Positions 8,114-19,288 are shown, numbered from the stretch's first letter. The stretch: 64,000 bases of DNA from Bacteroidales bacterium (GCA_017549765.1 JAFYNM010000008.1:1-64000); one strand, 5' to 3'. The notes: a model not told the origin generated them from the letters alone. Numbers and translations are program-made.

Positions 8114-9094
8114 ATGACACAAATATCTCAAATTTTATCGAAAATTCCTTTTCCAGTCTATCTGGCTCCGATGGAAGGGGTTACAGACAGGGCTTTCCGT
8201 TTGCAGTGCAAGCGCCAGGGGGCGGACGTGCTGATTTCGGAGTTCATTTCTTCGGATGCTTTGTCCAGAGAGGTGGACAAGAGCATGCGCAAGATGTGTT
8301 TTGATGAGGAGGAGCGGCCCTTCGGGGTTCAGATATTCGGTCATGACGAACAGTCGTTGGTCACGGCGGCGCGTTACGCCGAGGAGCGCCAGCCCGACTT
8401 TATCGACATCAACTGGGGCTGTCCGGTCAAGAAGATTGTGAGCAAAGGGGCGGGGTCGGCCATTTTGCAGGATGTCCCGAAGATGGTCAGGCTGACCTCT
8501 GCGGTGGTACAGGCTGTGCAGGTGCCCGTCACCGTCAAGACGCGGTTAGGGTGGGACAGTGGCAGCAAGCCCATTGTAGAGGTGGCTGAGCGTTTGCAAG
8601 ATATTGGTATACAAGCGATTGCTATACACGGTCGCACGCGTGCACAGATGTACGGGGGCGAGGCGGACTGGTCGCTGATCGGTGCCGTGAAAGAGAATCC
8701 CCGCATGACGATACCAGTCATTGGCAACGGGGACATCAACAGTGCCGAACGTGCTATCGAATGTAAGAATCGCTACGGGGTGGATGCTGTCATGATCGGG
8801 CGCGCCGCCATCGGGAACCCTTGGATCTTCGCGCAGGTAAAGGCGCGCCTGGCCGATCAGGAGGAGCATGTGCCCACCTACCAGGAGCGTGCCGCCATGG
8901 TGTTGCAGCAGCTCCGCGCCACGGCCGACGAGAAAGGGGAGCGCCGCGCTGTCCTGGAGATGCGCAGCCAGTATGCGGGCTACTTCCGGTCGATTCCCCA
9001 CTTTAAATCCGTCAGGATGCAACTGATGGCTGCTACCTCCATCGATGAGTGCGAGCGACTGCTCGAGAGCTACCTGCCGCCCGTCGGTTTCTGA
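8114..9094 (+). CDS. dusB: tRNA-dihydrouridine synthase (DusB type)
   Basis: FMN-dependent enzyme that reduces uridines in the tRNA D-loop. The 326 residues contain the Dus TIM-barrel blocks in order: LAPMEGVTDRAFR, IDINWGCPVKKIVSKGAGSA with the catalytic Cys103, VKTRLGW, AIHGRTRAQMYGG, PVIGNGDI and VMIGRAAIGNPWIF (phosphate and FMN binding). The C-terminal helical part is KSVRMQLMAATSIDECERLL. The ATG at 8114 is used; the open frame starts at a TTG inside the -7 box and is therefore unlikely. With this start the mRNA leader is only a few nucleotides long. Confidence 0.93.
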   Translation: MTQISQILSKIPFPVYLAPMEGVTDRAFRLQCKRQGADVLISEFISSDALSREVDKSMRKMCFDEEERPFGVQIFGHDEQSLVTAARYAEERQPDFIDINWGCPVKKIVSKGAGSAILQDVPKMVRLTSAVVQAVQVPVTVKTRLGWDSGSKPIVEVAERLQDIGIQAIAIHGRTRAQMYGGEADWSLIGAVKENPRMTIPVIGNGDINSAERAIECKNRYGVDAVMIGRAAIGNPWIFAQVKARLADQEEHVPTYQERAAMVLQQLRATADEKGERRAVLEMRSQYAGYFRSIPHFKSVRMQLMAATSIDECERLLESYLPPVGF

Positions 9095-9406
9095 GCGGAG
9101 ACCGTCATTCTTTCAAAGATGATCGTTTTACCTTATTTTCAGAGACGACTGTCCAGACATAATCTGTCTCCTTTAGCCAACATCTTCCTTTGAAATCGTA
9201 TCCAAAACGGATCCCGATTCGATTCCAAGTGTCTTTAATTATTTTATTATTAACATGTTATGCTTTCAAGTGATCGAGAAGAAGAAATAATCTTTTCATT
9301 TTATTTTTTTTTGAAAAATGAAAGAGAAAAAAATGTATTTTTGGCACCTTATTTTTATAGTGAATAATATACACATAGAATAATAATAAAAAAACATAAA
9401 GCTACA
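9095..9406 (+). other. intergenic region with promoter of the giant surface-protein gene
   Basis: The 312-bp stretch carries no gene. A -7 box TATTTTTG (followed by GC) is at 9336-9343 with TTTG at 9310-9313 (22 bp apart), leaving a leader of about 55 nt before the ATG at 9407. The rest is AT-rich, and no clear terminator for dus was found. Confidence 0.55.
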
Positions 9407-12400
9407 ATGAAAAGGATTTTACTCACTCTTATCACCATCATCGCCCCGTTTGTGATTTTTGCACAAATTGCTCAGACAGTCGTTGTTTTTAACGAGACGT
9501 TTGACCAGTCTACCGTGCAGATGACCACGACCTCTAACCATGAGACGAATGGTGACTGGTCAAAGGACAACACGCTCCATGTATCGGGAACATCATCGTT
9601 CCATACGCCAGTGTATCCCACATCCACCAACTCCAGTGCCACAACGGCAGACATTCCGTTGACGGATCCCTCCGTTCAGGGCATTAATCACATTTACCTG
9701 GATTTTGACCAGATTTGTAAAGTGAACAATTTGGATAACGCCACCATCTACTATGCTGTGGCCTATGGCTACAACGCTGATGGCGATTTGAACTGGAGTA
9801 CCTGGAGCCAATTGGTGTTCACGGGCTCGAGCCCCTTCTACTTTGGCTCGGGTTCTTTTACGGGCGGTAAGTTCTGTGCGGACAACTACTCGAACTGGGT
9901 GGCCTCCAACAACAATGCTGTGCCGAATAACAACTGGTGGCACCATGAGTACCTTGACCTGTCCAGCTTCATTTTCCAAACCGGCGCCACGCACTGTAAG
10001 TTCCAGCTGCGTTGTAACAAGGTCTCCCCGCCTTCTTCCGGTACGGACGTTTGCGCAGGTTGGTATATCGATAACTTCAAGGTGATCCTTTCCAATTGTG
10101 AGCTTGAGCCGCCTACCATCCAGCTGACGAATCCGATCTATGTGAACAAAAACAACAATATGTTGAACAACATCGGACCGTACGTCATCCATGCCACTTT
10201 GCATGATAACGACACGTTGAACATGGACTCCCTCTATTGTAAGTATAGAATCAACAGCGGTGCATGGACGACCTGCCAGAACAATATTGTCACCAACAAC
10301 CTGACCGCTTCCGGTCATACGGTTACGGCTCAGTGGAATTTCCCGTCAATCTGTTACTATGACACCATCTATTACCGTATTCATGTCAATGATGTACACG
10401 GGAGCATGGCACAGATAGACACCCCAATGATAGCCTGGCACAATCAGAGTAACATTCAGAATAACGACTGCGCGTTGGATAGTATGAACACTTTCCCGCA
10501 CTGTTTCATCACGGGCGTGGCGGAACCTGTCACCGTCTATTTCAAGAACAAGAGTGACGCAGTCCATTCGCAGTCAACGGGCAGCCCCTATCAGACAGCC
10601 CTGAACGTGACGTTGAAGGTGGAGAATGCTAACCATGTGGTGACACACACCAGCTCACATTCGTGGACCGGTTCTCTCTGTTTCGACGAGCCATCCAGCC
10701 TTTCGTTGGGCACCTTTGTGCCTACCCATGGATTTAACTATGTCACGGTGTATATAAACACCCGTAACGGTCAGACTGATGGTAACCATGTCAATGACAC
10801 CCTGAAGTTTACAGGTTACGCATGCGACAGCTTGTTGCATGGTGACTATACGGTTGGTGGCACAAACCCTGATTTCGCGAACATGACAGAAGTGAAGGCC
10901 GCTTTGAACTATTGCGGTATTGATGGTCCCACGACCTTCCACTTCCGTCCTGGCACTTATCAGGACTTTGACTTCACAGAGAATTTTATCGGGCAGTCCG
11001 CCACTAACACCATTACCTTCCAAGGTGACAATACGAACACTGTTATTGTCACCAACAACCACACCGATGCGGGCACGAACCTCTTTGGTGCGGTCACCTT
11101 GGTGAATGTGAACAACTTCATATTCCGCAACCTGACCCTGCAAGGTAATAACACAGCTGTTTCGAGAGGTGTGGTCATCCGTGGCAACGGCTCCACCAAC
11201 ATCACCTTCGACGGATGTAAGATCACGGCTTACAACACCAACTCTACCGCGAACACCAGCTTCGCCATTGGTCGTACTGTGGCTGCCACCACCATTCCGG
11301 ACACCATCACCATTCAGAACTGTCAGATCTTGGGTGGCAACTTCGGTATTCACTATACCGGATCCAATGCCAGAAAGAATGTCCTGAACATTACCGGCAA
11401 CACGATCAAGTCTTGCTACAGAGGTATCTACGCCTATTATAGCACTTCCACGATTGCCAACAACCATGTCAGTCAGGTGAACATGAACACGCATCAGAAC
11501 TTCACGGGTATCTATGTGGATTATGTGTCTGGTGCCGACGTTAATGGCAATACGATTGACAGTACCTATGATGTAGAATACGGTATTTTCTTCCGTTATG
11601 CCACCCTGGCGGATTTCTATATCCGCAACAACCATGTGAAAGTGGGCAATTCCAATTATGGTATTGATATAGAGAACAGCTCCTCCACCACTGCCATTAC
11701 CGGTTATGTGTACAATAACGAAGTCATTCTCTATCCGGTGACGGCTGCGGCTTCCCATGCCATGCAGATCAAGACCAGCAACTTGCTGAAGGTCATCAAC
11801 AACAGTTTGTATATCAAGTCTGATGCCCCGTATTCCAACACATCTGCGTTGCGAATCGAGAACAACAACAATACATATTTAGATAATAATATCCTTATAA
11901 ATAGCGTCAACTGCAGTGACAACACCAACTATCCGTTGTATTTGAATGCCAACTCTACGGTGACGGGTGCATATAACGACTTTTATTCCATCTCCGGTAT
12001 TGTGGGTTACAAGACGGTAACTCGTAATACGGTTGCAGAGTTGGAGTCTGCGGTGACCACCCTGACGAACAGCATCAGTGAGATGCCTGCTATTGACAAT
12101 CCAACTGTCAGTTTGCTACCCACTGCCTTCACGGGTTTCGAGTGTCCTCGTATCACGCCGGTGACCGCTGATATCCGCAACATCGAGCGTTCCGCTCTGA
12201 CCTATATGGGAGCCTATGCGGCGCAGATCGCCTCTGTGGATGCTTCCATCGTGGCCATGACGAATCCCGCATTGGGTGCATGTCCTCAGAACACGTATAA
12301 CATCACGGTATCTATTGCCAACAAGGGTGCTGAGAACTTGAACTTCGCTTCTCATCCTGCCACGATCACCATTCATTCTGATAGTCTGAACCTGAACCAG

Positions 12401-15400
12401 ACCGTCAACGTCAACAGTGGTACGATCCAAGTGTTGGGTTCTATGTCGCAGGTGGTGGCTAACAACGTGACAGTCCCCGTCAACCAGGTGGTTGATTTCA
12501 CCTTTATCATCACGACGAATGGGGATAACAACCATTTGAACGACACCTTGCGAACGATGTTCGTGATGGAGGCTGCCATCCCCGACTATGACGAAGTCTT
12601 CTCCAACGGTACGCAACAGACTTGGACGATTGAGCAGTTGAGTGGTGCTGGTAACTGGTCATTCCAGGAGGGCACGGGTGTGAACCCTGCCATTACGCCT
12701 GTCTATGGTACCGGTCGTCTCTTCTTCAACTCCAAGACCTTCGCCAACGCCACGCAGTCACGTGCCATCATGCCGGTGGTGCAGCTGGCCAACTCTGTGA
12801 ACCCCATCTTGGAGATGTGGTTTGCTCACGACAACGTGTCCAACAAGACGTTGGAAGGTGTGACGGTGAAGATCTCCACCGATGGTGGCAACACGTTCAC
12901 CAACTTGATCCCGCAAGGCCAGACTGCTGCCTTGGTGAAACGTTATCTGAACACGGCCACCACGCCGACGTGGACGCTCTACACCTATGATCTCTCCAAC
13001 TATGTATCTGCGGGATGTGTCTATATCGCTTTCGATGCTTATTCCCAAGCAGGTAACAATATCAACATCGACCGTATCCGTCTGAGAAGTCTCTTTGACA
13101 ACGACTTGGCCGTGACGAACATCTATGCTCAGGGCGAGACGCCGTCGCAGTACGAGATGGCAGGTGTGGTCAGTGCGTTGGTGCGTAACGAAGGTTATCA
13201 GGCGCAGACCAATGCGAAGGTCTATATGAATGTCACCGGTGCGGCAGAGAACTATACAGACTCCTTGACGATCCCGTCCTTGGCACCTGGTGCCGAGGTG
13301 TTGGTCACCTTCCCGGATCATCTGTACAATGTGAACGAGGTTAAGAATGTGGAGGTGCGTGCCCGCGATGACCAGCATAACATCAACAACGCCCAGAATT
13401 GGCGTATGGTTACGAACAACAATATCGTCAACTATGCCGACACCACTGCTGTTGGCCTTATGACGGGCGACTATACCAACGTCATCCGTCCTTGTGTACG
13501 TTACAAGATCGCTGAACCGTTGTGTGTGACGGCTGTGAAATACTACTACGATCAGACCTATATTGCCAATCCCGGCAACGGAATGCGGGCTTTCGTCTCC
13601 AATTCCAACGGAGAGATTGTGGCCACCTCTGCCATGATTGATTTTGAATCCTTGCAGCGTGGCGCGTGGAACATCATTCCGATTGAGAACTTCGCCTTGA
13701 CCAATATGTCAGGTGAATTCTATGTGGGTATTGAGATGCTCTCCAACGGTGACTATCTCTGCTCTCAGATCGAGACCCCGTTGCGCGACTCCACCTTCTT
13801 CTATTTGGCCAATGGTACTTATACCCCGCAGCCGACCGGTCGTTTCATGATTGGTGCTCAGGTGGACACTCCGTATGTGAAGGATTTGGCTCTTCTGGAG
13901 GTACTGAATCCGACCACCCGTTGCGACCTTGGTCATGAGCATATCACGGTCTCCATTACAAACAACGGCTTTGAGGACATTCCTGCCGGAACGATCTTCC
14001 ACTATTCTGTGAATGGTCTTCCCACTGTGACGGATACGATGCAGACAACATTGGCCAGCCATGCCACCACGGAGTTTGCCTTCCCGACAATCTTTGATTT
14101 CACCAACCAGTTGGTTGATATCGACAGTAACTATCATATTCGTATTTGGGTTGAGAAGTTGACGGGCGACCGCCTGCAGTTTAACGATACCATTGTGGTG
14201 GATATCGTTTCCATCGGTAAATCCCATACTCCTATTGCTCAAGATACAGTGAACATTTCCTATTCCACCTCTGGTGTGCTGACTGCCCAGCTGCCTTCCA
14301 CCATCACGACGGGTGAGATTGGCTGGTATGCCAACACGGGCTATGAGTCTTGGGAACTGTTGACCTACGCCAACAACTTCACCACACCGGTGATCTATTT
14401 TGACACCACCTTCTATGCAACTGCCAATCCTGGCTTTATCTTCGATACGATTGTGGGTAACGGTACTTTGACGGGTGCTCAGCCGTTCGTCTTCAATAAC
14501 GGTTATTCTCGTGGCCGTATGATCTACACGGCTGATGAAATCGGCATGTTTGGTCCTATCACCACAATCGGTCTCTATGTGACCACAGCATCCAATGCCA
14601 ACGCTTCCGCTGGTATCCCCGTCAAGTTGTATATGAAGACTACAGACCTCAGCACTTTCCCGGCCACATCTCCCTTTAACTGGGACGATGATATCAATGG
14701 CGCCACGTTAGTGTTTGACGGTCGCATCTATTGCAACCAGACTGGCTGGTATATGATTCCGTTGTCTCATGCCTTTGACTACAATGCCAACAACTTGATT
14801 GTCTTCACGGAGACCAACTGCGCCGACTATTGTACCGGTTCGGGTTCACAGTGTAACAACTGTGGTGCCTATGTGTCCGGTGCTGCCAGCTATCCGGTAT
14901 TTCAGCAGACGACGGTGACCAACGGCATGGTTCAGTATAAGAATGGTAATGCCCTTCCGATGACGGGCAACTATACCAGCTATGCAAGACGTCTGAATAT
15001 GCGCTTCAAGATTGCTAATCTGGAGTGTGGTAGTGAGAAGATCCCCATCTATGTACATGTGCCGGATATCCCCACCTATGATGTGCAGACGATGGAGATG
15101 ATCTATCCGACGGGCGGCTGTGCTATGGCTGCTGATGAACATATCCAAGTCAATGTGAAGAACCTGTTGAACCAGCCCATCCCGGCCAACAAGGTGAGGG
15201 TGTATGCCACCATCAATGGCACTACGATCAGTCATCTGGTGGACGAGCCGTTCGCTGCTGAAGAGCTGAAGACGGTCACCTTCTCCACTCCGTTCAACTT
15301 CTCCGCTCCTACGGGCAATGTCACCTATAACTACACCATCTACACCGACATGGTGAATGAAGCAGTGGTATATAGAGGCAATGACACCATCACTGGCCAG

Positions 15401-18400
15401 TTGAGCTCTACTTACACGGCTCCGCTGCTCAGCGAGTATAACTATACTGGCAACTATACGCAGACATTTGTCATCTTGCAACCTGGTGATCGTTTGAGCA
15501 ATGTTACGCAATACTACTTCTACGCTAACGAGAACGATGCCACGCCTATTCACACTACCACTACTGCAGCGCCTTATTACACCACGCCGGCGTTGTATGA
15601 CTCTGTGACCTATTGGGTGGCTGGCAAGACGCAGACGAGCAACTGTACCACCAGCAGAAAACCGATCCATATCAATGTGTTCCATCCTCAGTACGACTTG
15701 ATCACCAACTCACTCGTATATCCTGTTTCTTATCAGTGCGGTGTCCCGAACAGTCCGCAGTTGCAGGTCAACGTTGGTAATACGGATACAACTTCCACTT
15801 CCGTGATTCCTTCCGGTACTTTCAACCTGACGGCCAGTTTCACAGGTACCAACACGGCTTCCGGTACGACGAGTGTCAATGCCCCGATCTCTTCGTTGCA
15901 GAATTCAACCATCACTTTCGCCAATGGTATCAACATTGGTTCCACGACACAGAACAACTCCTATACCTATAATATATATAGTAATCCTGCAACCTCTATG
16001 GGTGTGTATCGTTTGAACGATACAATCACGGGTCATCTCTACATCCCTGCCAACCCAGTGGCTCCTAATGCTCTGACATATACAGCCACTTACGGTATGC
16101 CGTACACGGTTACCCCGAACAGCAATGTTCTGGATTACTACTATTTCTACCAGAATCAGAATGACAATACGCCTATTGCTCAAGGCACCTCCTTCACCAC
16201 GGATCCCATCTATTCTTCCCCAATGGTGTATTACTATAGCGGACGTATCGAAGATGATGACTTTGACACCCTGCTGCAGATAGGTACGGGTACGGCAAGC
16301 CAATCCTATCCGTTTACCTTCACTAACGGACACTCTTACGCGAAGATTCTCTACTCTAGTTCCGAGTTGGGACCTGCGGGTAGAATCGACACCCTATTCT
16401 TCTCTGTCCAGACAGCGAACACCAGTGGCTCCTCCATCCCTGTGAAGATGTGGCTGAAGAACCATACTGACGACCTGGAGCAGATTGCCAACGCAGCCAC
16501 TTCCATCAACTGGGCCACGGAGACGAATAGCGCCACTAAGATTTTCGATGGTGAACTTGACTTTGCTACGCTCAACTGGTTTGCCATTCCCATCCCGGGA
16601 GGATTCGATTATGCTGGTAAAGCCCTGTTCTTATATGTGGAGCACGATTGTGGTGATGCCAGTTGTGTGACCAACAACGGTATCAACCCTGTGCCGAAGT
16701 TCCATAACACGTCCATTCAGAAGAAGGTGTTGTATAAGGCTCAAAATACGGCTTTGACGGCTGCTTCTTCATTCGCATTGCAGACCAATCGTTGGAATAC
16801 GCGTTTCAAGATGAATTACACGTGCGAATCTCCGAAGGCTACCATCACCATCAATACGAACATTCCGCAACACGATGTGGGTGTGACGGCCATCAATACA
16901 CCGGTTACGCCGAGCAACAACTATACTACCAATACTTCGGTTCAAGTGGTTGTGAAGAACTTCGGTTCACAGGCAGCATCTAACTTCCCGGTATCTTACC
17001 AGCTGGCCAACGGAACTCCAGTTTCCCAAACCTATTCCGGCAACCTTGCCGCCGGTGCTACGGCTACCATCAACTTCACCACCACCTGTGATTTGAGTTC
17101 AGTATATTACAATACTCCATTTAAAGCTTATACAGGCCTCTCTTCTGATACATATCACGGTAATGACACAATGACTATCATGGTGCGCAAAGAGGATCCT
17201 TGTATCTCTCGTCCGTTGTCTTTGGCTACTGGCGCCGACATCTCCAATGTGACGTTCGCAGGCATCAACAACGGTCCTGGCACTCCGTACACGAACTATA
17301 CCCCGACAGGTGACGGCTTATATACAGACTATACTTCCACTGTCGCTCCCGGCGAATTGGTGCAAGGTCAGTCTTATCAATTGGCTATCACACACTCGTT
17401 TACGGCTACAGCTACGGCTACCGTTTACAAGACAGTGTATGTGGACTATAACCGCAATGGAGTTTTTGAGACGAATGAACAGATCTTCACTTCCGGAGCT
17501 GTGGCCGCTGGCCAGGCTAACGCCACCACCAATGCCACCATAGTGGTTCCGACCACAACATCATTAGGACTTACCAGAATGCGTGTCATCTGCGCTGCAG
17601 GTAACTATACCAGCGCTTGTGGTACCTATAACTATGCTGGCGAGACGGAAGACTACGCTATCCTCTTGTCACCGCCTGTATCTACCGATATGGGTATTGT
17701 GAATTATGTCCACCCGGTGGGCAATGCTTGTCAGGACAACAATGCCACTGTGCGTGTCAGAGTGAGAAACTATGGTTCCCAAGCGCAGACCTTGTCTGTT
17801 GACAATCCGCTGACCTTGAATCTCACCGTGGCAGGAGCTGCAACAGGTAACTATACCACCTCACTGACGTCCGGCACCTATCAGCCGTATCAAGATATCA
17901 TTATGTCTATCGACAATGTGAATCTTGGTGCTGCTGGCGACTATACCTTGAATGCGACCATCACCTATAGCGGTGACCTCTATATGGCCAATAACACCAT
18001 GCAGGGTACTGCCCATGTGGATGCGGGTGCTGCCACCTTGCCGTTCTCCGAGAGTTTCGACTCCGGCACAGGCTCTGATGGCGATTTCTACTTCACCTCA
18101 GATTGGGCGCTTGACATGTCTGCTTCCAACTATAAGTGGGCCGTCTATCAAGGTGCAAGCCCGAATGCTACCACCAATGGTGGTCCTGGTACGGACCATA
18201 CACAGGCTGGTACTGTCTTCGAAGCTTTCGGCCGTTACGCTGCCGTTCAAGGTATCAGTGGCTCTAACAATGCCGCTAAGTGGACAACCCTTACATCCAA
18301 GTGCCTTAACCTGCACTATCAGAACGGCTATCCTGCAGAGCTGTCCTTCTACAAGTATTTCACTGGTCCGAACAACTCAGACTTTACCATGACCGTTGAA

Positions 18401-19234
18401 GTTGGCTCAGGCAGTAACTTCATAACCGTGGATACCTTGAAGAAGGCTGATGGTCAGTCAGGCGTTTGGTCCAGACATGTCATAGCTTTGATCGGTTATG
18501 ACGAGGTCGGACAGGTCCGCTTCAAAATGACGGGCCAAACGAATAAGATAGACCCGTCTATTGACGACATTCTTGTAACCCCGGGTCTTCCTGATTTGGC
18601 AGTCTCTAACTTTGTTTATCCTTACGATTTCAATGATGGAGACCATCAGGGCGAATGTCTGCGTTTCACCGATACGGTACACCCGATTGTCCGTTTCTAC
18701 AACAATGGCGATTCCCCGATTTCCGAGTTTGACGCTATGTGCGAGATGGCTGTTGGCGTAGTGAAAGATACGGTTGTGGAGCACGTTGTAGTAAACCTCA
18801 TGCCGGGTGAGTATTACGATTATGAATTCAATCAAGGATTTATTATTCCGGAAAATGTCTATTACTGCCAGTTTGCCGCTTTCGGCATCATTGCTTTGGA
18901 TAAGGATAACACCAACAACACCAAGCGTGTGATTCCTTGTACCTCCCTGGGCATCGATCCTTATGAGGCACAGGAGGGTGTGGTGCTCTATCAGAATATG
19001 CCGAACCCGGCCAATGACAACACCACCATCGTGTATCTGCTTCCGGATTATGGCAAGGCTACTCTGCAGATTTATTCTGCCATGGGACAGCTGCTCTACA
19101 CCGATGTGCAAGAAGGTATGTTCGCCCAGAACCAGTTTGAGGTGAACACATCGTCTCTTGCCGCTGGCGTGTACTACTACACCTTGACCTTCAAGGATGT
19201 TACGTTAACCAAGAAGATGGTTATCCAAAAATAA
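9407..19234 (+). CDS. giant T9SS-exported surface protein (3275 aa)
   Basis: Secreted multidomain protein of unknown ligand. Order: signal peptide (MKRILLTLITIIAPFVIFAQ); a lectin-like beta-sandwich (to about 230); Ig-like segments; a right-handed beta-helix (about 500-900), with many NITGN and NNHV turns; CARDB/Ig-like modules; a roughly 205-residue module present twice (about 1680-1890 and 2285-2490); a GEVED domain (about 2670-2760; YVDYNRNGVFETNEQIF, AGETEDYAI); a MAM-like jelly roll (about 2880-3060; LPFSESFDSGTGSDGDF); and a type A T9SS sorting domain in the last 80 residues (LYQNMPNPANDNTTIVYLL, then KKMVIQK). It is rich in Asn and Thr, as is usual for adhesins of this type. Adhesion or glycan binding is inferred, since no catalytic motif was seen. 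A terminator follows. Confidence 0.9.
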   Translation: MKRILLTLITIIAPFVIFAQIAQTVVVFNETFDQSTVQMTTTSNHETNGDWSKDNTLHVSGTSSFHTPVYPTSTNSSATTADIPLTDPSVQGINHIYLDFDQICKVNNLDNATIYYAVAYGYNADGDLNWSTWSQLVFTGSSPFYFGSGSFTGGKFCADNYSNWVASNNNAVPNNNWWHHEYLDLSSFIFQTGATHCKFQLRCNKVSPPSSGTDVCAGWYIDNFKVILSNCELEPPTIQLTNPIYVNKNNNMLNNIGPYVIHATLHDNDTLNMDSLYCKYRINSGAWTTCQNNIVTNNLTASGHTVTAQWNFPSICYYDTIYYRIHVNDVHGSMAQIDTPMIAWHNQSNIQNNDCALDSMNTFPHCFITGVAEPVTVYFKNKSDAVHSQSTGSPYQTALNVTLKVENANHVVTHTSSHSWTGSLCFDEPSSLSLGTFVPTHGFNYVTVYINTRNGQTDGNHVNDTLKFTGYACDSLLHGDYTVGGTNPDFANMTEVKAALNYCGIDGPTTFHFRPGTYQDFDFTENFIGQSATNTITFQGDNTNTVIVTNNHTDAGTNLFGAVTLVNVNNFIFRNLTLQGNNTAVSRGVVIRGNGSTNITFDGCKITAYNTNSTANTSFAIGRTVAATTIPDTITIQNCQILGGNFGIHYTGSNARKNVLNITGNTIKSCYRGIYAYYSTSTIANNHVSQVNMNTHQNFTGIYVDYVSGADVNGNTIDSTYDVEYGIFFRYATLADFYIRNNHVKVGNSNYGIDIENSSSTTAITGYVYNNEVILYPVTAAASHAMQIKTSNLLKVINNSLYIKSDAPYSNTSALRIENNNNTYLDNNILINSVNCSDNTNYPLYLNANSTVTGAYNDFYSISGIVGYKTVTRNTVAELESAVTTLTNSISEMPAIDNPTVSLLPTAFTGFECPRITPVTADIRNIERSALTYMGAYAAQIASVDASIVAMTNPALGACPQNTYNITVSIANKGAENLNFASHPATITIHSDSLNLNQTVNVNSGTIQVLGSMSQVVANNVTVPVNQVVDFTFIITTNGDNNHLNDTLRTMFVMEAAIPDYDEVFSNGTQQTWTIEQLSGAGNWSFQEGTGVNPAITPVYGTGRLFFNSKTFANATQSRAIMPVVQLANSVNPILEMWFAHDNVSNKTLEGVTVKISTDGGNTFTNLIPQGQTAALVKRYLNTATTPTWTLYTYDLSNYVSAGCVYIAFDAYSQAGNNINIDRIRLRSLFDNDLAVTNIYAQGETPSQYEMAGVVSALVRNEGYQAQTNAKVYMNVTGAAENYTDSLTIPSLAPGAEVLVTFPDHLYNVNEVKNVEVRARDDQHNINNAQNWRMVTNNNIVNYADTTAVGLMTGDYTNVIRPCVRYKIAEPLCVTAVKYYYDQTYIANPGNGMRAFVSNSNGEIVATSAMIDFESLQRGAWNIIPIENFALTNMSGEFYVGIEMLSNGDYLCSQIETPLRDSTFFYLANGTYTPQPTGRFMIGAQVDTPYVKDLALLEVLNPTTRCDLGHEHITVSITNNGFEDIPAGTIFHYSVNGLPTVTDTMQTTLASHATTEFAFPTIFDFTNQLVDIDSNYHIRIWVEKLTGDRLQFNDTIVVDIVSIGKSHTPIAQDTVNISYSTSGVLTAQLPSTITTGEIGWYANTGYESWELLTYANNFTTPVIYFDTTFYATANPGFIFDTIVGNGTLTGAQPFVFNNGYSRGRMIYTADEIGMFGPITTIGLYVTTASNANASAGIPVKLYMKTTDLSTFPATSPFNWDDDINGATLVFDGRIYCNQTGWYMIPLSHAFDYNANNLIVFTETNCADYCTGSGSQCNNCGAYVSGAASYPVFQQTTVTNGMVQYKNGNALPMTGNYTSYARRLNMRFKIANLECGSEKIPIYVHVPDIPTYDVQTMEMIYPTGGCAMAADEHIQVNVKNLLNQPIPANKVRVYATINGTTISHLVDEPFAAEELKTVTFSTPFNFSAPTGNVTYNYTIYTDMVNEAVVYRGNDTITGQLSSTYTAPLLSEYNYTGNYTQTFVILQPGDRLSNVTQYYFYANENDATPIHTTTTAAPYYTTPALYDSVTYWVAGKTQTSNCTTSRKPIHINVFHPQYDLITNSLVYPVSYQCGVPNSPQLQVNVGNTDTTSTSVIPSGTFNLTASFTGTNTASGTTSVNAPISSLQNSTITFANGINIGSTTQNNSYTYNIYSNPATSMGVYRLNDTITGHLYIPANPVAPNALTYTATYGMPYTVTPNSNVLDYYYFYQNQNDNTPIAQGTSFTTDPIYSSPMVYYYSGRIEDDDFDTLLQIGTGTASQSYPFTFTNGHSYAKILYSSSELGPAGRIDTLFFSVQTANTSGSSIPVKMWLKNHTDDLEQIANAATSINWATETNSATKIFDGELDFATLNWFAIPIPGGFDYAGKALFLYVEHDCGDASCVTNNGINPVPKFHNTSIQKKVLYKAQNTALTAASSFALQTNRWNTRFKMNYTCESPKATITINTNIPQHDVGVTAINTPVTPSNNYTTNTSVQVVVKNFGSQAASNFPVSYQLANGTPVSQTYSGNLAAGATATINFTTTCDLSSVYYNTPFKAYTGLSSDTYHGNDTMTIMVRKEDPCISRPLSLATGADISNVTFAGINNGPGTPYTNYTPTGDGLYTDYTSTVAPGELVQGQSYQLAITHSFTATATATVYKTVYVDYNRNGVFETNEQIFTSGAVAAGQANATTNATIVVPTTTSLGLTRMRVICAAGNYTSACGTYNYAGETEDYAILLSPPVSTDMGIVNYVHPVGNACQDNNATVRVRVRNYGSQAQTLSVDNPLTLNLTVAGAATGNYTTSLTSGTYQPYQDIIMSIDNVNLGAAGDYTLNATITYSGDLYMANNTMQGTAHVDAGAATLPFSESFDSGTGSDGDFYFTSDWALDMSASNYKWAVYQGASPNATTNGGPGTDHTQAGTVFEAFGRYAAVQGISGSNNAAKWTTLTSKCLNLHYQNGYPAELSFYKYFTGPNNSDFTMTVEVGSGSNFITVDTLKKADGQSGVWSRHVIALIGYDEVGQVRFKMTGQTNKIDPSIDDILVTPGLPDLAVSNFVYPYDFNDGDHQGECLRFTDTVHPIVRFYNNGDSPISEFDAMCEMAVGVVKDTVVEHVVVNLMPGEYYDYEFNQGFIIPENVYYCQFAAFGIIALDKDNTNNTKRVIPCTSLGIDPYEAQEGVVLYQNMPNPANDNTTIVYLLPDYGKATLQIYSAMGQLLYTDVQEGMFAQNQFEVNTSSLAAGVYYYTLTFKDVTLTKKMVIQK

Positions 19235-19256
19235 TCCGTCTTTTTAACATAAGTGG

Positions 19257-19288
19257 GACTACCCGATTGAGGTCGGGTAGTCTTTTTT
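19257..19288 (+). terminator. terminator of the giant surface-protein gene
   Basis: A perfect 10-bp stem (GACTACCCGA / TCGGGTAGTC) with a 6-nt loop, followed by six T, 22 bp after the stop codon. Confidence 0.93.

Noticed and set aside
10655..11758. Long antisense ORF (367 codons) inside the giant surface gene
   Set aside because: Shadow of a strongly biased coding strand; no start signal or domain.
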